Shown: positions 44,620 through 54,554, counted from the stretch's first letter. The stretch is 64,000 nucleotides of DNA from PSRI01 sp041484195 (GCA_041484195.1 JBGPHC010000023.1:1-64000); one strand, 5' to 3'. Numbers and translations are program-made. Notes: generated by a model not told the origin, from the letters alone.

Positions 44620-45318
44620 ATGAACAGGAAAAAATTGGTTGTCCTAACTGGTGCGGGTATCAGCGCCGAAAGTGGACTGAAGACATTTAGGGATACCGAC
44701 GGTCTATGGGAAGGATATGATGTCACGCAGGTGGCCACCCCCGGAGCCTGGAGGAATGACCCACAATTGGTTTTGGATTTCTACAATTCCAGACGGCGCC
44801 AGGTATTGGAGGCTCAACCCAATGTCGCGCATCTCGGCCTGGCCGAACTGGAAAAGGATTTTGACGTTCATATCATCACCCAGAACATAGATGACCTTCA
44901 TGAAAGAGCCGGTTCTACAAAGGTGCTACACCTGCACGGAGAAATATTGAAAATGAGAAGCGAATCTGATGACAGATTAATCTATGAGATCAGGGGCGAT
45001 ATGAGAATTGGCGACAAGGCCTTAGATGGGGCGCAGTTGCGGCCACATATAGTCTGGTTTGAAGAACCCGTGCCGATGATTGAAGAAGCTATTGAAATTA
45101 CCCGGACAGCCGGCATTTTCGTGGTAGTGGGTACTTCGTTGGTTGTTTATCCCGCGGCAGGATTGTTGCAGTACGCACCATCAAATGCAACCAAATTCAT
45201 AATTGACAAAAGGATTCCTCAAACTTCCTCCTTCTATGATATCACATGCATTGAAATGTTCGCCGGCGCGGGCGTATCTCAATTAAAGAAAATCCTCCTG
45301 GCAGGCGATAATTCATGA
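44620..45318 (+). CDS. cobB: Sirtuin deacylase without zinc cysteines
   Basis: A 232-residue NAD-dependent deacylase. The Rossmann loop is GAGISAESGLKTFRD (residues 11-25), the NAD motif TQNID (87-91) and the catalytic histidine is in HLHGE (His106). Y55-N-S-R58 fits the Tyr-x-x-Arg acyl-carboxylate site of the SIRT5/CobB class, so removal of succinyl or malonyl groups is possible. The zinc-binding tetracysteine module that usually follows HG is replaced by KMRSESDDRLIYEIRGDM, without a single Cys. This is seen in other Bacteroidota sirtuins. It stands alone between the locus 2 repeat and the cupin gene. Confidence 0.88.
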   Translation: MNRKKLVVLTGAGISAESGLKTFRDTDGLWEGYDVTQVATPGAWRNDPQLVLDFYNSRRRQVLEAQPNVAHLGLAELEKDFDVHIITQNIDDLHERAGSTKVLHLHGEILKMRSESDDRLIYEIRGDMRIGDKALDGAQLRPHIVWFEEPVPMIEEAIEITRTAGIFVVVGTSLVVYPAAGLLQYAPSNATKFIIDKRIPQTSSFYDITCIEMFAGAGVSQLKKILLAGDNS

Positions 45319-45360
45319 ATCTGTTCAAGTATCAGGGTTCAATCTTGGCTCTGCACTTTT

Positions 45361-45702
45361 TCACAGACCCTGCTCTCCTCCATCCGGGCCATAGAAAATG
45401 ACCCAGGTTGCGAAATCGGCGCTAAAATTTTTGAACCGATGTTCCATCCCGGCAGGTACAAACAATACATCTCCGGCCTTGCATTTCACAGAATCGTCAT
45501 CGCGAAAAAATTCAGCCGTTCCGGAAGCCACCAGGTATAATTCATCCTGCCGATGCGGCGTTTGGGTATCAATCTTTTCAGGAGCAAAATATTCCACCTG
45601 CATGCTTCCGTGACGGAGCATCACTGTAAATCTTTGTCTTGCTTCACCCGACAGCCTTGCCTTGGCTTCTTCCAACGATATCTTCCAGAAATCCTGCATC
45701 AA
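45361..45702 (-). CDS. Cupin-domain protein
   Basis: A 113-residue single cupin domain. The two metal motifs are recognisable: HRQDELYLVASGTAEFF and GDVLFVPAGMEHRFKN, with His, Glu and His as likely ligands. The substrate is unknown. Its ATG overlaps the stop of the upstream saccharopine dehydrogenase-like gene by 4 bp, so translation is likely coupled and a shared task is possible. Confidence 0.85.
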   Translation of the reverse strand: MMQDFWKISLEEAKARLSGEARQRFTVMLRHGSMQVEYFAPEKIDTQTPHRQDELYLVASGTAEFFRDDDSVKCKAGDVLFVPAGMEHRFKNFSADFATWVIFYGPDGGEQGL

Positions 45703-47234
45703 TTCTGATTTTCGTAAAAAATAATTCCATATTCTTCCAATTCCTTCAAGACCGGCTCATAAATTTCAGGCAATACAGGGATATGTAGTCCCGCGATATT
45801 CAATCTGCCCTGCATTATCAGCTTGGCCGCAATGCCGAGTGGCAGACCCACGGTCTTGGCCATTGCCGTATGTATATGGTCCCGGCCTTTCACTACCAGG
45901 CGGCTATTGATGTTTGAACGAACGCCATTCACCGAATATTCAAATTGATGTAGCATCACGATCATATCCTTATCACCCGGTTTCAGAGCCAGATTTTTTT
46001 CCAGTGAAAATTGCAACACATCGGCCGCACTGCATCGACCTTTATTGATCATTTCTTCAGAATCGAGTCCAAGGTAAAAAAGGAGTTTCACGGAAAGATT
46101 GGCTTCATGCAACTTTTGCATAGCGATGGCGGTAGTGTCATTTTTCAATGCATCGAGGTTGATATTTTTCAGTTCTCCACCCTCATTCACGAGCAGCATA
46201 TTGGGATCAGAATTTTCTCCTGCTCCAACTGCGTCGTCCTTCGCATTTTTTTCGGCTTTCAATAATTGCATGGTTTGCTGCATCAGGTCCCTGGCCATGG
46301 TGGGCCTTGCATTCAGGGAGTCCTCCAGCCATTGGCCGAATCCATACTTCTCAAGATGCATCCTGAAAAATTCTCTCAGGCTCATTCCGTCGGTATCATA
46401 TTGAATGGTTTCATCGGTTAGTTTCAATTGGATCAGGTTTCTCCATCCCAGGCAGAAATCAGGATGACGCAAAGTGGTGCGAACAAAGCTGTCCGCTTCT
46501 TCCAAATGGTAAAGCGACATATATTCCAGGGAGTCCCTGTTTGGATACCAGGCAAAATATCCCTGGTCCTGAACTTCCACCAGGCGATAGGGGTCAAACA
46601 AAGTTTCGTAGGGAAGGTGTTGTACCTGACCTCTGGCCTTGAACCTGGCGCCGGACTTACCCGCCAATACTATGTTGCGAGGATTCCAGCTGATCTTGTA
46701 ATGCCAGGGGTTATCGTCAGATTCCGGGGCAACAAGACCTCCGCAGTGGGAAAAAAATGAATGGATAATTCCAGATTGGGACTTAATGCGATGAATGATC
46801 CGCATGGCACTCATGTGGTCGATGCCAGGATCGAGACCCATCTCGCACAAAAACAAGAGCCCTTTTCTTTTTATTTCACCTGCCAGGCTTCTGATTTGAT
46901 CATCCACATACGATGCCGTGAGCAGGTTCTTGCCAAATTCCACACAGTCTTTCGCAACCAGGAAATGCAGCGCCGCGGGAAGCATGGAGATTACGAGATC
47001 GGCATTTCGAATCAATTCATTTCTTTGAACCCCGTTTTTAACGTCTGTTTGAACCGCTCTCGCATTGGGTGCCTGTCCGATTTTTTCCTCAGCCAATAGA
47101 AGATTAGCATCAGCCACCACTAATTCCCAATTATTATTCACCGATTCAAGGAGGATGTATTCAATCAGACTCGTGGCTGATTTTCCCGCGCCAAAGAGGA
47201 GGATCTGTTTCAACAGCACTGTTTTAGGAAACAA
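45699..47234 (-). CDS. Saccharopine dehydrogenase-like oxidoreductase
   Basis: About 505-511 residues. The Rossmann loop LLFGAGKSATSL opens the protein; DPGIDHMSAMR and the SHCGGLVAPESDDNPWHYKISWNPRN block are typical of LYS9/saccharopine reductase-like enzymes. A TTG at 47234 gives the longest form; a TTG at 47213 would start directly before KQILLFGAG, the usual N-terminus in the family, and is equally credible. In Bacteroidota its role in lysine metabolism is assumed, not proven. It overlaps the cupin gene by 4 bp. Confidence 0.88.
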   Translation of the reverse strand: MFPKTVLLKQILLFGAGKSATSLIEYILLESVNNNWELVVADANLLLAEEKIGQAPNARAVQTDVKNGVQRNELIRNADLVISMLPAALHFLVAKDCVEFGKNLLTASYVDDQIRSLAGEIKRKGLLFLCEMGLDPGIDHMSAMRIIHRIKSQSGIIHSFFSHCGGLVAPESDDNPWHYKISWNPRNIVLAGKSGARFKARGQVQHLPYETLFDPYRLVEVQDQGYFAWYPNRDSLEYMSLYHLEEADSFVRTTLRHPDFCLGWRNLIQLKLTDETIQYDTDGMSLREFFRMHLEKYGFGQWLEDSLNARPTMARDLMQQTMQLLKAEKNAKDDAVGAGENSDPNMLLVNEGGELKNINLDALKNDTTAIAMQKLHEANLSVKLLFYLGLDSEEMINKGRCSAADVLQFSLEKNLALKPGDKDMIVMLHQFEYSVNGVRSNINSRLVVKGRDHIHTAMAKTVGLPLGIAAKLIMQGRLNIAGLHIPVLPEIYEPVLKELEEYGIIFYENQN

Positions 47235-47365
47235 GTTTAATTCATTTTCTCCTAAAATAATGTGATCCTAACGACGGCGGAGAATAAAACAGGCGAATGG
47301 AAAGGAGCAGCAGGAGCCTTTGCTGCTAAATGAACGAGGAAAAGCTCAGGACCATTGCATATCAT

Positions 47366-47396
47366 TAAAGAAGGCCGATGCAATACACCGGCCTTC
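47366..47396 (-). terminator. Terminator of the 47.4-kb gene
   Basis: GAAGGCCG (47370-47377) and CGGCCTTC (47389-47396) form an 8-bp stem; read on the minus strand it is followed by TTTAATG. It lies 25 bp after the stop of the small exported protein. Confidence 0.7.
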
Positions 47397-47420
47397 ATGC
47401 GTAGAAAATGAGTCCCCGTT

Positions 47421-47750
47421 CTAATGTTCCAACCTTATTTCACCGAGGTCCACGGATTTTCCCTCTTGCACGGTCACATTATCTTTCTCCATATCCTTAT
47501 ATGGAGGCTTGGCCCTGACAATAACGTTCCATGATCCCGGCTTCACTTTGAGGACAAAATCACCAGTGTTGGCTGGTAGGGCCGTACTGGAATCGCTGCC
47601 TTGTAATGCAATGATTTTTTCAACCCCTGCCGGGGGCAGCACTTTCCCGGTAATGGCTGTTGTCTGAATTCTTGTGAAAGAAATGAGTCCGCAGAATAGG
47701 ACGGCTCCCATGATCCAGCTCAGGTTGCTGGCAAAGCTTTTGTTTCGCAT
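47421..47750 (-). CDS. Small exported carboxypeptidase-regulatory-like protein
   Basis: A 109-residue protein with an N-terminal hydrophobic signal segment (residues 11-27). The rest looks like a single carboxypeptidase regulatory-like/transthyretin-like beta-sandwich: ITGKVLPPAGVEKI, GDFVLKVKPGSWNVIV, and VQEGKSVDLGEIRL. Such domains in Bacteroidota are usually add-ons of larger proteins; a stand-alone one is probably a small periplasmic binding or structural factor. Confidence 0.78.
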   Translation of the reverse strand: MRNKSFASNLSWIMGAVLFCGLISFTRIQTTAITGKVLPPAGVEKIIALQGSDSSTALPANTGDFVLKVKPGSWNVIVRAKPPYKDMEKDNVTVQEGKSVDLGEIRLEH

Positions 47751-48255
47751 AGCTAAATTTTTAAATGATTAATAAATAAATTCCATCAACATAGGGCCGG
47801 ATAAAAGGCTTTGAGGGAGGGATTCCTCCAATTGGCGGAGGTAATGGGAATTTCCCGGGGGGAGATTGAAATCATGCAGAAACTCTTTTCCAGAGAGGGA
47901 GCGGGGATTTAAACAAGCAGCGATCTTTCACCAGGGGGAATATGGCTGTATTCTGACCGGATTTAGGGAAGAATTTAATATGATTGCCGATGAACGCCAA
48001 TTCGCGTTGATGCGGAATCGTATGGTCATCTTTGATCAGCAGATCTGATTATAAACAGCTCAATTGCGATAATTGTGCCAGTAAAAAAAATGTGGAAAAA
48101 AATTGAAAGACAGGATGGGATTACGATCGATGTTAAAGCCTCCAAAAAGCTGAAAAAAATGGGTAAAAAACCATTTATTTTTCAAGGAAAAACCCTGCAA
48201 AACAGCTACATTTGCGAGCCTTTTCTACACTAGATAAATATCATCAAAAAGCCTC
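47751..48255. other. Non-coding interval upstream of gyrA
   Basis: This 505-bp gap separates two divergent genes. A 60-codon frame at 47866-48048 has no recognisable product or ribosome site. The gyrA promoter candidate is the only supported element. Confidence 0.5.
48207..48214 (+). promoter_or_regulatory. Candidate -7 box of gyrA
   Basis: TACATTTG matches TAnnTTTG and lies 41 bp before the gyrA ATG. The -33 region is T-rich without a clear TTTG. Confidence 0.5.
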
Positions 48256-50817
48256 ATGGAAGAGAATTTGACGCCTCTGGAGACGAACGACAGCGACCGC
48301 ATCATACAGGTCAATATTGAAGAGCAAATGAAGACCGCTTACATTGATTACTCGATGAGTGTAATCGTGGGAAGGGCTTTGCCTGATGTGCGCGACGGCT
48401 TAAAACCCGTGCATCGCCGCATCCTGTACGCGATGAATGAACTGGGTCTAAGTTCCAATAAAGCTCATAAGAAATCGGCCCGTATTGTGGGGGAAGTGCT
48501 GGGTAAGTACCATCCGCATGGTGATACAGCCGTATATGACGCGATGGTGCGTATGGCACAGGAGTGGAGCATGCGCTATGTGGTGGTGGATGGACAGGGT
48601 AATTTCGGATCACCCGACGGAGATGGTCCCGCGGCCATGCGATACACCGAAGCCAGGCTCACGCGCCTCGCGGAAGCCATGATGAACGATATTGAAAAGG
48701 AAACCGTGGACTTTCAATTCAATTTTGATGACTCCCTCAAAGAGCCAACGGTATTGCCTACCCGCATTCCGCAATTGCTGATCAATGGCTCCTCCGGCAT
48801 AGCCGTAGGCATGGCCACCAATATGCTGCCGCACAACCTCAGCGAAGTGATCGATGCCTGCATCGTTTATATTGGCAACCGGAATATCAGCATAGAAGAA
48901 CTCATCAAATTTGTTAAAGCTCCTGATTTCCCAACCGGGGGGATCATTTATGGATACGAGGGCATCCGCGCCGCCATGCATTTTGGAAGAGGCAGGGTGG
49001 TATTGAGAGGAAGATGCACTGTGGAGACCATGAAAAACGGGAAAGAACAGATTGTGATCCATGAAGTGCCCTACCAGGTGAGTCGCGACACACTCACCGA
49101 CCGCATCGGGCAACTGGTGAACGACAAGATCATTGAAGGGGTAACTGATGTTTCCAACCAATCCAACAAAGAAGGTACGAGGATCGTGGTGGAGCTTCGC
49201 CGGGATGCCGTGGCACAGGTAATCATCAATCAACTATATAAGTTCACGGAACTGCAAACTTCTTTCGGCATCAACAATGTAGCCCTTGTCAAAGGCAGGC
49301 CCAGGACCCTGAATATAAAAGACCTTATCAGTGAATTTGTGGAATTCCGTCACGAAGTGGTGGTACGCAGGGCCCAGTATGAACTCCGTGAAGCCGAAAA
49401 GAAAGCGCATATACTGCAGGGATACCTGATTGCACTCGATCATCTCGATGAAGTGATCGCGCTGATCCGCAATTCTTCCAACCCCGAAACCGCGAGGGAA
49501 AACCTGGTCAATGCGGGATGGGGCCTGGATGAGATACAGGCCAAGGCCATACTCGAACTCCGCCTCCAACGCCTTACCGGCATGGAGAGGGATAAGATCA
49601 AGCAGGAATACGACGAGATCATGAAGCAAATCGCATGGCTCAGGGAACTTTTGGCCGATGAAGGAAAACGCTATGACCTCATAAGGCAGGAACTTTTGGA
49701 AGTGAAAGAAAAATTTGGCGACGCACGCAGAACGGAGATACAATACCTGGCCGACGAAATGCGCATCGAAGACCTCATTGAAGAGGAAGACGTGGTGATC
49801 ACCATTTCACATCATGGCTATATCAAACGCACTTCCGCTACGGAATATCGCCAGCAAAACAGGGGCGGGAGAGGAGCTATTGGAGGAAGGACCAGGGATG
49901 AAGACTGGATCGAACATATATTCGTGGCTTCCACCCACCATACCATGCTCTATTTTACTGAAAAGGGCAGGGTTTATTGGCTCAAAGTGTACCAGATTCC
50001 CGAAGGAGACAAGACCAGCAAGGGCAGGGCCATTCAGAACCTGATTCAATTACCGCAGGACGATAAAGTGAGGGCCATCATTGACGTAAAGAACCTGGAA
50101 GATGCAGATTTTGTAAAGAACCATTATATTGTACTCTGTACAAAGAAAGGGATCATCAAGAAAACAAATTTGGAAGATTTTAGCAGACCCCGTGCAACCG
50201 GAGTGAATGCAATTACCATCGTAGATGGGGATGAACTGCTGGAAGCCAAAATGACCGATGGAAACAGCGAGATCATGATGGCTGTCAAGAGTGGACGGGC
50301 CATTCGTTTCCCTGAGTCAAAGGTTCGTCCGACCGGCCGGGGTGCCATTGGCGTAGCTGGAATTGAAGTTGAAAATGCGCAGGATGAAGTGGTAGGCATG
50401 ATTTGTGTAAACAAGGATGACAGATCCCGCACCGTGTTGGTGGTTTCTGAAAAGGGATTTGGAAAAAGAACCGTGATAGATGACTACCGGATCACCAACC
50501 GTGGCGGCAAAGGCGTGAAGACAATCAGCGTGACCTCCAAGACGGGCTCACTGGTAGGCATACTTGATGTTACGGAGAAGGAGGATCTGATGATCACCTG
50601 TAAATCAGGAGTGACCATCAGGATGCCGGTAGGGCAGGTCAGCGCGCAAGGCAGGGCCACGCAGGGAGTGAAACTGATCAGGCTCGATGAAGACGACGCC
50701 ATAGCAGCCATCGCCAAACTGATACATAATGGCGCCGATAATGGATATAATGGCCATACGGATGCAGGTAACCATGATAATGACGCCCCAACCGGTGAAG
50801 AAAACCAACATCAGTAA
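48256..50817 (+). CDS. gyrA: DNA gyrase subunit A
   Basis: An 853-residue type II topoisomerase subunit that cuts and rejoins DNA. The catalytic tyrosine is Tyr130 in AAMRYTEARL. The quinolone region reads HPHGDTAVYD (residues 86-95): Thr91 stands at the position of E. coli Ser83, while Asp95 equals Asp87. Six C-terminal blade repeats and the GyrA-box-like RRNRGG-type motif (QQNRGGRGAIGG, near residue 534) are visible. The acidic Asn/His-rich tail is species specific. A TPR gene follows after 28 bp. Confidence 0.97.
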   Translation: MEENLTPLETNDSDRIIQVNIEEQMKTAYIDYSMSVIVGRALPDVRDGLKPVHRRILYAMNELGLSSNKAHKKSARIVGEVLGKYHPHGDTAVYDAMVRMAQEWSMRYVVVDGQGNFGSPDGDGPAAMRYTEARLTRLAEAMMNDIEKETVDFQFNFDDSLKEPTVLPTRIPQLLINGSSGIAVGMATNMLPHNLSEVIDACIVYIGNRNISIEELIKFVKAPDFPTGGIIYGYEGIRAAMHFGRGRVVLRGRCTVETMKNGKEQIVIHEVPYQVSRDTLTDRIGQLVNDKIIEGVTDVSNQSNKEGTRIVVELRRDAVAQVIINQLYKFTELQTSFGINNVALVKGRPRTLNIKDLISEFVEFRHEVVVRRAQYELREAEKKAHILQGYLIALDHLDEVIALIRNSSNPETARENLVNAGWGLDEIQAKAILELRLQRLTGMERDKIKQEYDEIMKQIAWLRELLADEGKRYDLIRQELLEVKEKFGDARRTEIQYLADEMRIEDLIEEEDVVITISHHGYIKRTSATEYRQQNRGGRGAIGGRTRDEDWIEHIFVASTHHTMLYFTEKGRVYWLKVYQIPEGDKTSKGRAIQNLIQLPQDDKVRAIIDVKNLEDADFVKNHYIVLCTKKGIIKKTNLEDFSRPRATGVNAITIVDGDELLEAKMTDGNSEIMMAVKSGRAIRFPESKVRPTGRGAIGVAGIEVENAQDEVVGMICVNKDDRSRTVLVVSEKGFGKRTVIDDYRITNRGGKGVKTISVTSKTGSLVGILDVTEKEDLMITCKSGVTIRMPVGQVSAQGRATQGVKLIRLDEDDAIAAIAKLIHNGADNGYNGHTDAGNHDNDAPTGEENQHQ

Positions 50818-50845
50818 TTATTGAAATTTTAAAAAAACCATCATC

Positions 50846-52111
50846 ATGAAGAAGATCCTGTTAATTTCTTTACTCGCAGGGTGGAGTTTGGGACTTGCAG
50901 CACAGTCGGTCGATAAAGCAAAAGGTTTCCTCAAGAGCAATGAGCTCGATAAGGCAAAGGACGCCATTGATCAGACTTTGACCAATCCCAGAAACCAGAA
51001 GAGTGGAGAAGCCTGGTACTACAAGGCCAAAATATATAGCGCATTGGCCGGTAGCGATCAGTTTAAAACTTTGGTTCCCGATGCCAGGGCCGAGGCTTTC
51101 GAAGCAGTGAAGAAAGCAGTGGAACTGGATAAGAATGCGAGCACTATCCTGCTGACAGTCGATAATTTCAAACCTGTTTACGATTTATATGGTGGTTATT
51201 TTGACGTGGGTGCCAACCAATACAACGCCGAAAAATACGAAGACGCCCTTGGCAATTTCAAGAGAGCGGGAGCCGTGGGTGAATATATTTTCAACAGCGG
51301 CTGGGGCCTCTCCAAACTGGACACTGTCCTAACTTATTATACTGCACTGGCAGCGATGAATGCAAAAAAGGACGATGAGGCTGTTGCTGGATTTCAGAAA
51401 CTCGCCGATGCCAAAGTATCCGGGAAACCGGAATATGTCACCAGCTATCGCTACCTGGCAAAATATTATCTCGACAAGAAAGATGAAGCGAATATGGAAA
51501 AATACGTGAAGATGGGTAAGGAACTCTATCCTAAAGACGAGTACCTGCCATTGGTGGAATTTGATTTCCTGCGTGCCAAAGGAGATAAGAAGGCCATTTA
51601 TGCCAAATATGAAGAACTGTTGCATGATAATCCCACCTACGAACTGGCATTGGATTATGCCAATGAACTTTTTGCCGAAACACATACTGTAGAGGCAAAA
51701 GACAGGCCGGCAGACTTCGCGCAACGCTGCGAAAAAATTGAAGGACTCTATAAGAAAGCCCTGGAGCTGAATCCTGATGGAACCGAAGCACACCTGAACC
51801 TGGGCAAACATTATTTTAACCAGGCACTCATTCTGGACGATGAAGCCAGCAAGATCAAAGGAGTGAAGCCTGAAGACGTGAAGAGAAAGGCTGACATCAA
51901 CAGCGATGTGGTCACATTAAGCGACAAAGCCATACCCCATTTCGAAGAGGTGTTCAACAAATATGATGGCAAGGACAAATTGAAGGTCGGCGAGAGATCA
52001 GAATACAAATCGGCATGCTATAACCTGATGTATTGCTATGGCAAAAAGAAAATGAAGGATAAGGTGGCATTCTATCAGAAAAAATATGACGACGTGGAAG
52101 CCAACAAATAA
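50846..52111 (+). CDS. Exported tetratricopeptide repeat protein
   Basis: A 421-residue protein with a signal peptide (KKILLISLLAGWSLGLAAQ) and helical repeats throughout (AEKYEDALGNFKRAG; DDEAVAGFQKLADAK; KKALELNPDGTEAHLNLGKHYFNQA). It lies 28 bp after gyrA, so read-through from gyrA is possible, and ends in a strong terminator. TPR proteins of this kind form periplasmic scaffolds; no partner is identified. Confidence 0.85.
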   Translation: MKKILLISLLAGWSLGLAAQSVDKAKGFLKSNELDKAKDAIDQTLTNPRNQKSGEAWYYKAKIYSALAGSDQFKTLVPDARAEAFEAVKKAVELDKNASTILLTVDNFKPVYDLYGGYFDVGANQYNAEKYEDALGNFKRAGAVGEYIFNSGWGLSKLDTVLTYYTALAAMNAKKDDEAVAGFQKLADAKVSGKPEYVTSYRYLAKYYLDKKDEANMEKYVKMGKELYPKDEYLPLVEFDFLRAKGDKKAIYAKYEELLHDNPTYELALDYANELFAETHTVEAKDRPADFAQRCEKIEGLYKKALELNPDGTEAHLNLGKHYFNQALILDDEASKIKGVKPEDVKRKADINSDVVTLSDKAIPHFEEVFNKYDGKDKLKVGERSEYKSACYNLMYCYGKKKMKDKVAFYQKKYDDVEANK

Positions 52112-52139
52112 AATAATTCACGAATTGATTCCAAATCAG

Positions 52140-52167
52140 GGGAAGGTTTTCGAGACCTTCCCTTTTT
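52140..52167 (+). terminator. Terminator after gyrA-TPR
   Basis: GGGAAGGT (52140-52147) and ACCTTCCC (52155-52162) form an 8-bp stem, followed by five T. Confidence 0.88.
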
Positions 52168-52567
52168 ATTTGACACAACTTAAGGAGTGATTTCGCTCTG
52201 AATGAATCGCCCGCGCCAATCATTATTGAACGACTGAATTTGCCTTTGCAGGGAAATTAATATTTGCCTGATTTATCTTACATATACGTGATTACCCATT
52301 CAAGCCTCATTCTCCCTATGGCCGTTTGGTATAAGTATGGCAGGCGATAGCGGATCTTACCCTTATAGTCTTTTGTACGGTTACAAAACGGCTCTTCCAT
52401 TTCATTTTGTAAAGGACCTGCAAAGCTCCTTATAGTGATTCTATCACACTTACCCAATCATTTAGCGCATAAATGCCATATACTTTAGTACTTGTCAATT
52501 CCCTATTTTCGCTTTGCGCTCTATCTGGTTAATCCTATATGTTTAATACTTGAACAACCTTTCCACT
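52168..52567. other. Non-coding interval with an IS1595-end-like sequence
   Basis: Nothing coding is seen in about 400 bp. Positions 52289-52306 (TGATTACCCATTCAAGCC) match the terminal repeat of the IS1595-type remnant at 25.9 kb in 16 of 18 bases; no second end was found nearby. Confidence 0.45.
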
Positions 52568-53170
52568 ATGTCCACACATCTTCTGGGTCGCCAGGAATTC
52601 GGAAATCCGGCCAATGCAGGCAATTCGCTGAGTCGTGCTGAAGCGCAGCTATTATTGAACGACTGGGTAAAAAACGAGCGATTGAAACTGCACATGAAAC
52701 AGGTAGCATATCTCATGAAACAATGGGCCATCGAGAAACTGGGTTTGGATGAAACTGAGGCCTGGCATTGGGAAATGGCGGGGCTTCTGCACGATGCAGA
52801 CTGGGACCAATGGCCCGACAAGCATTGCAGTCTTATCATCGAAGAACTTGAAAAGAGAAATGTTGATCCCGGCATCATACATGCGATTGCTTCCCATGGA
52901 CCCTCTTATTTTGGAGTGGAACCCGAAAGCCCTATGGATAAAATGCTTTACGCATTTGACGAACTCTCCGGTCTCATCCATGCCTACTCGCTGATGCGCC
53001 CCGAGGGCTATGCCGGCATGGAACTCAAAGGCGTGAAGAAAAGGCTTAAGGAGAAGGCCTTCGCGGCCAATGTCAATCGCGATGATATCCAGGATGCCTG
53101 CCGCCTTGCCGGATTGGAAACCGATGAACTGATCCAATTCATCATCTACCACCAGGGCCAGGCACTGTAG
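52568..53170 (+). CDS. HD-domain phosphohydrolase
   Basis: About 200 residues from the ATG at 52568 (MSTHLLGRQEF); a TTG at 52550 is the alternative. The HD core is visible: helix with LKLHMKQV, then LLHDADWDQWPDKH, with metal-binding His-Asp near residues 75-76, and a later ASHGPSY segment. Such proteins hydrolyse phosphate esters or nucleotides; substrate unknown. It is probably monocistronic, between a non-coding gap and an MFS gene. Confidence 0.88.
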   Translation: MSTHLLGRQEFGNPANAGNSLSRAEAQLLLNDWVKNERLKLHMKQVAYLMKQWAIEKLGLDETEAWHWEMAGLLHDADWDQWPDKHCSLIIEELEKRNVDPGIIHAIASHGPSYFGVEPESPMDKMLYAFDELSGLIHAYSLMRPEGYAGMELKGVKKRLKEKAFAANVNRDDIQDACRLAGLETDELIQFIIYHQGQAL

Positions 53171-53300
53171 GATCATTTATTTATTTTGTATTTATTTGTG
53201 ATGATGAATTATTCGTAAGGCCTTTACAAATTCATTGCAAATTGAAGGCCTGGAGCGGTAACCCCGATATTTCATATACCCGAAATCAAAACGAACTGAA

Positions 53301-54554
53301 TTGATCCCTTCCATTCCATACAGGTTTCGGGTACTCGCGCTGCTCTGTTCACTTACTACACTTACCTATCTAGACCGGATTTGCATTTCCATAGTGGGAG
53401 TGAGGGTTAAACAAGATATGGGTCTAAGCAATGAGGAATTCGGATGGGTGCTGGGCGCATTCGCTCTGGCCTATGCCTTGTTTGAGATTCCTTCGGGTAT
53501 CCTTGGCGACAGGATCGGGCCCCGAAAGGTATTCATCCGGATCGTGCTCTGGTGGTCTCTGTTCACGGCACTAACGGGAATGGTCAATGGCCTGGTAGCC
53601 CTGCTGATCGTGCGTTTCCTATTCGGAGTGGGGGAGACCGGCACCTATCCCAATACCAATATTGTAGTCTCGCGCTGGTTTCCAACCAATGAAATGGGCC
53701 GCACACTCTCATGGGTGGGCATCGGCTCCCAGATCGGTTCGGCCATTGCGCCCCTGATCATTGTTCCGTTGGCCGTGGCTTATGGCTGGCGAACTCCCTT
53801 TTTTGTGAATGCAGGAATCGGCCTGGTCTGGGTATTGATTTGTTATTCCTGGTTCAGGAATTTCCCTTCTGAAATGAAACATATTTCGCCAGGGGAGAAG
53901 CAATACATAGAATCCAACAGGCAATATGATCAAAACCAACATAGGCTTCCCTGGAGACTGGTTTTGCGAAATCGGCAACTGCTGGCCTTATTGCTCATGT
54001 ATTTCTGCTGCCAGTGGGCGCAGTATTTTTTTGTGGCCTGGATGCCAATCTATTTGCAGGAAGGCCGGCATTTTTCGGAGAATGCCATGAAGGATATCAC
54101 ATTTATTCTATTCATTATCGGGATCATTGGATTTCTTGTCGGGGGATATACCGGAGACATTCTCGTGAAGAAAAAGGGATTGAGATTTGGAAGAAGATTC
54201 ATTGGAATAGCCGGACTGGGAACCTGCGGACTCATGATATTGGGCGCTGCCTTGGTCACAGGGAAATATGCAGCCGCGATCTGTCTCATCGGCGCGAATT
54301 TTGGCTTCGCATTCGGGGTCATGGTATCTTATGCCGTCTGTGCCGATATTGGCCGCAATAATTGTGGTACCGTCACTGGAGCCATGAATTTCTTCGGACA
54401 GATGGGCGCCTTTCTCCTGGCCATCATTTTTGGGAAAATAGCGGATGCCACCCATGGTTTCCAGGTTCCAATGTTGGTGCTTGCCTTTGTCTTGATCTGC
54501 GGCGCATTGCTTTGGCTGGGCATCGATCCTAAAAAACAAATCCGGGAAGTTTGA
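53301..54554 (+). CDS. Major facilitator superfamily transporter, anion:cation symporter type
   Basis: A 417-residue protein with twelve transmembrane helices, starting at TTG with no nearby ATG. The loop between helices 2 and 3 shows GILGDRIGPRKVF, the MFS signature, and TYLDRICIS in helix 1 is characteristic of the ACS (ExuT/GarP/phthalate-like) group. These import sugar acids or other organic anions with protons or sodium. The substrate cannot be read from context, as no catabolic gene is adjacent. Confidence 0.9.
   Translation: MIPSIPYRFRVLALLCSLTTLTYLDRICISIVGVRVKQDMGLSNEEFGWVLGAFALAYALFEIPSGILGDRIGPRKVFIRIVLWWSLFTALTGMVNGLVALLIVRFLFGVGETGTYPNTNIVVSRWFPTNEMGRTLSWVGIGSQIGSAIAPLIIVPLAVAYGWRTPFFVNAGIGLVWVLICYSWFRNFPSEMKHISPGEKQYIESNRQYDQNQHRLPWRLVLRNRQLLALLLMYFCCQWAQYFFVAWMPIYLQEGRHFSENAMKDITFILFIIGIIGFLVGGYTGDILVKKKGLRFGRRFIGIAGLGTCGLMILGAALVTGKYAAAICLIGANFGFAFGVMVSYAVCADIGRNNCGTVTGAMNFFGQMGAFLLAIIFGKIADATHGFQVPMLVLAFVLICGALLWLGIDPKKQIREV

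Noticed and set aside
47866..48048. 60-codon frame upstream of gyrA
   Set aside because: No ribosome binding site or recognisable domain; lies in a promoter-bearing spacer.
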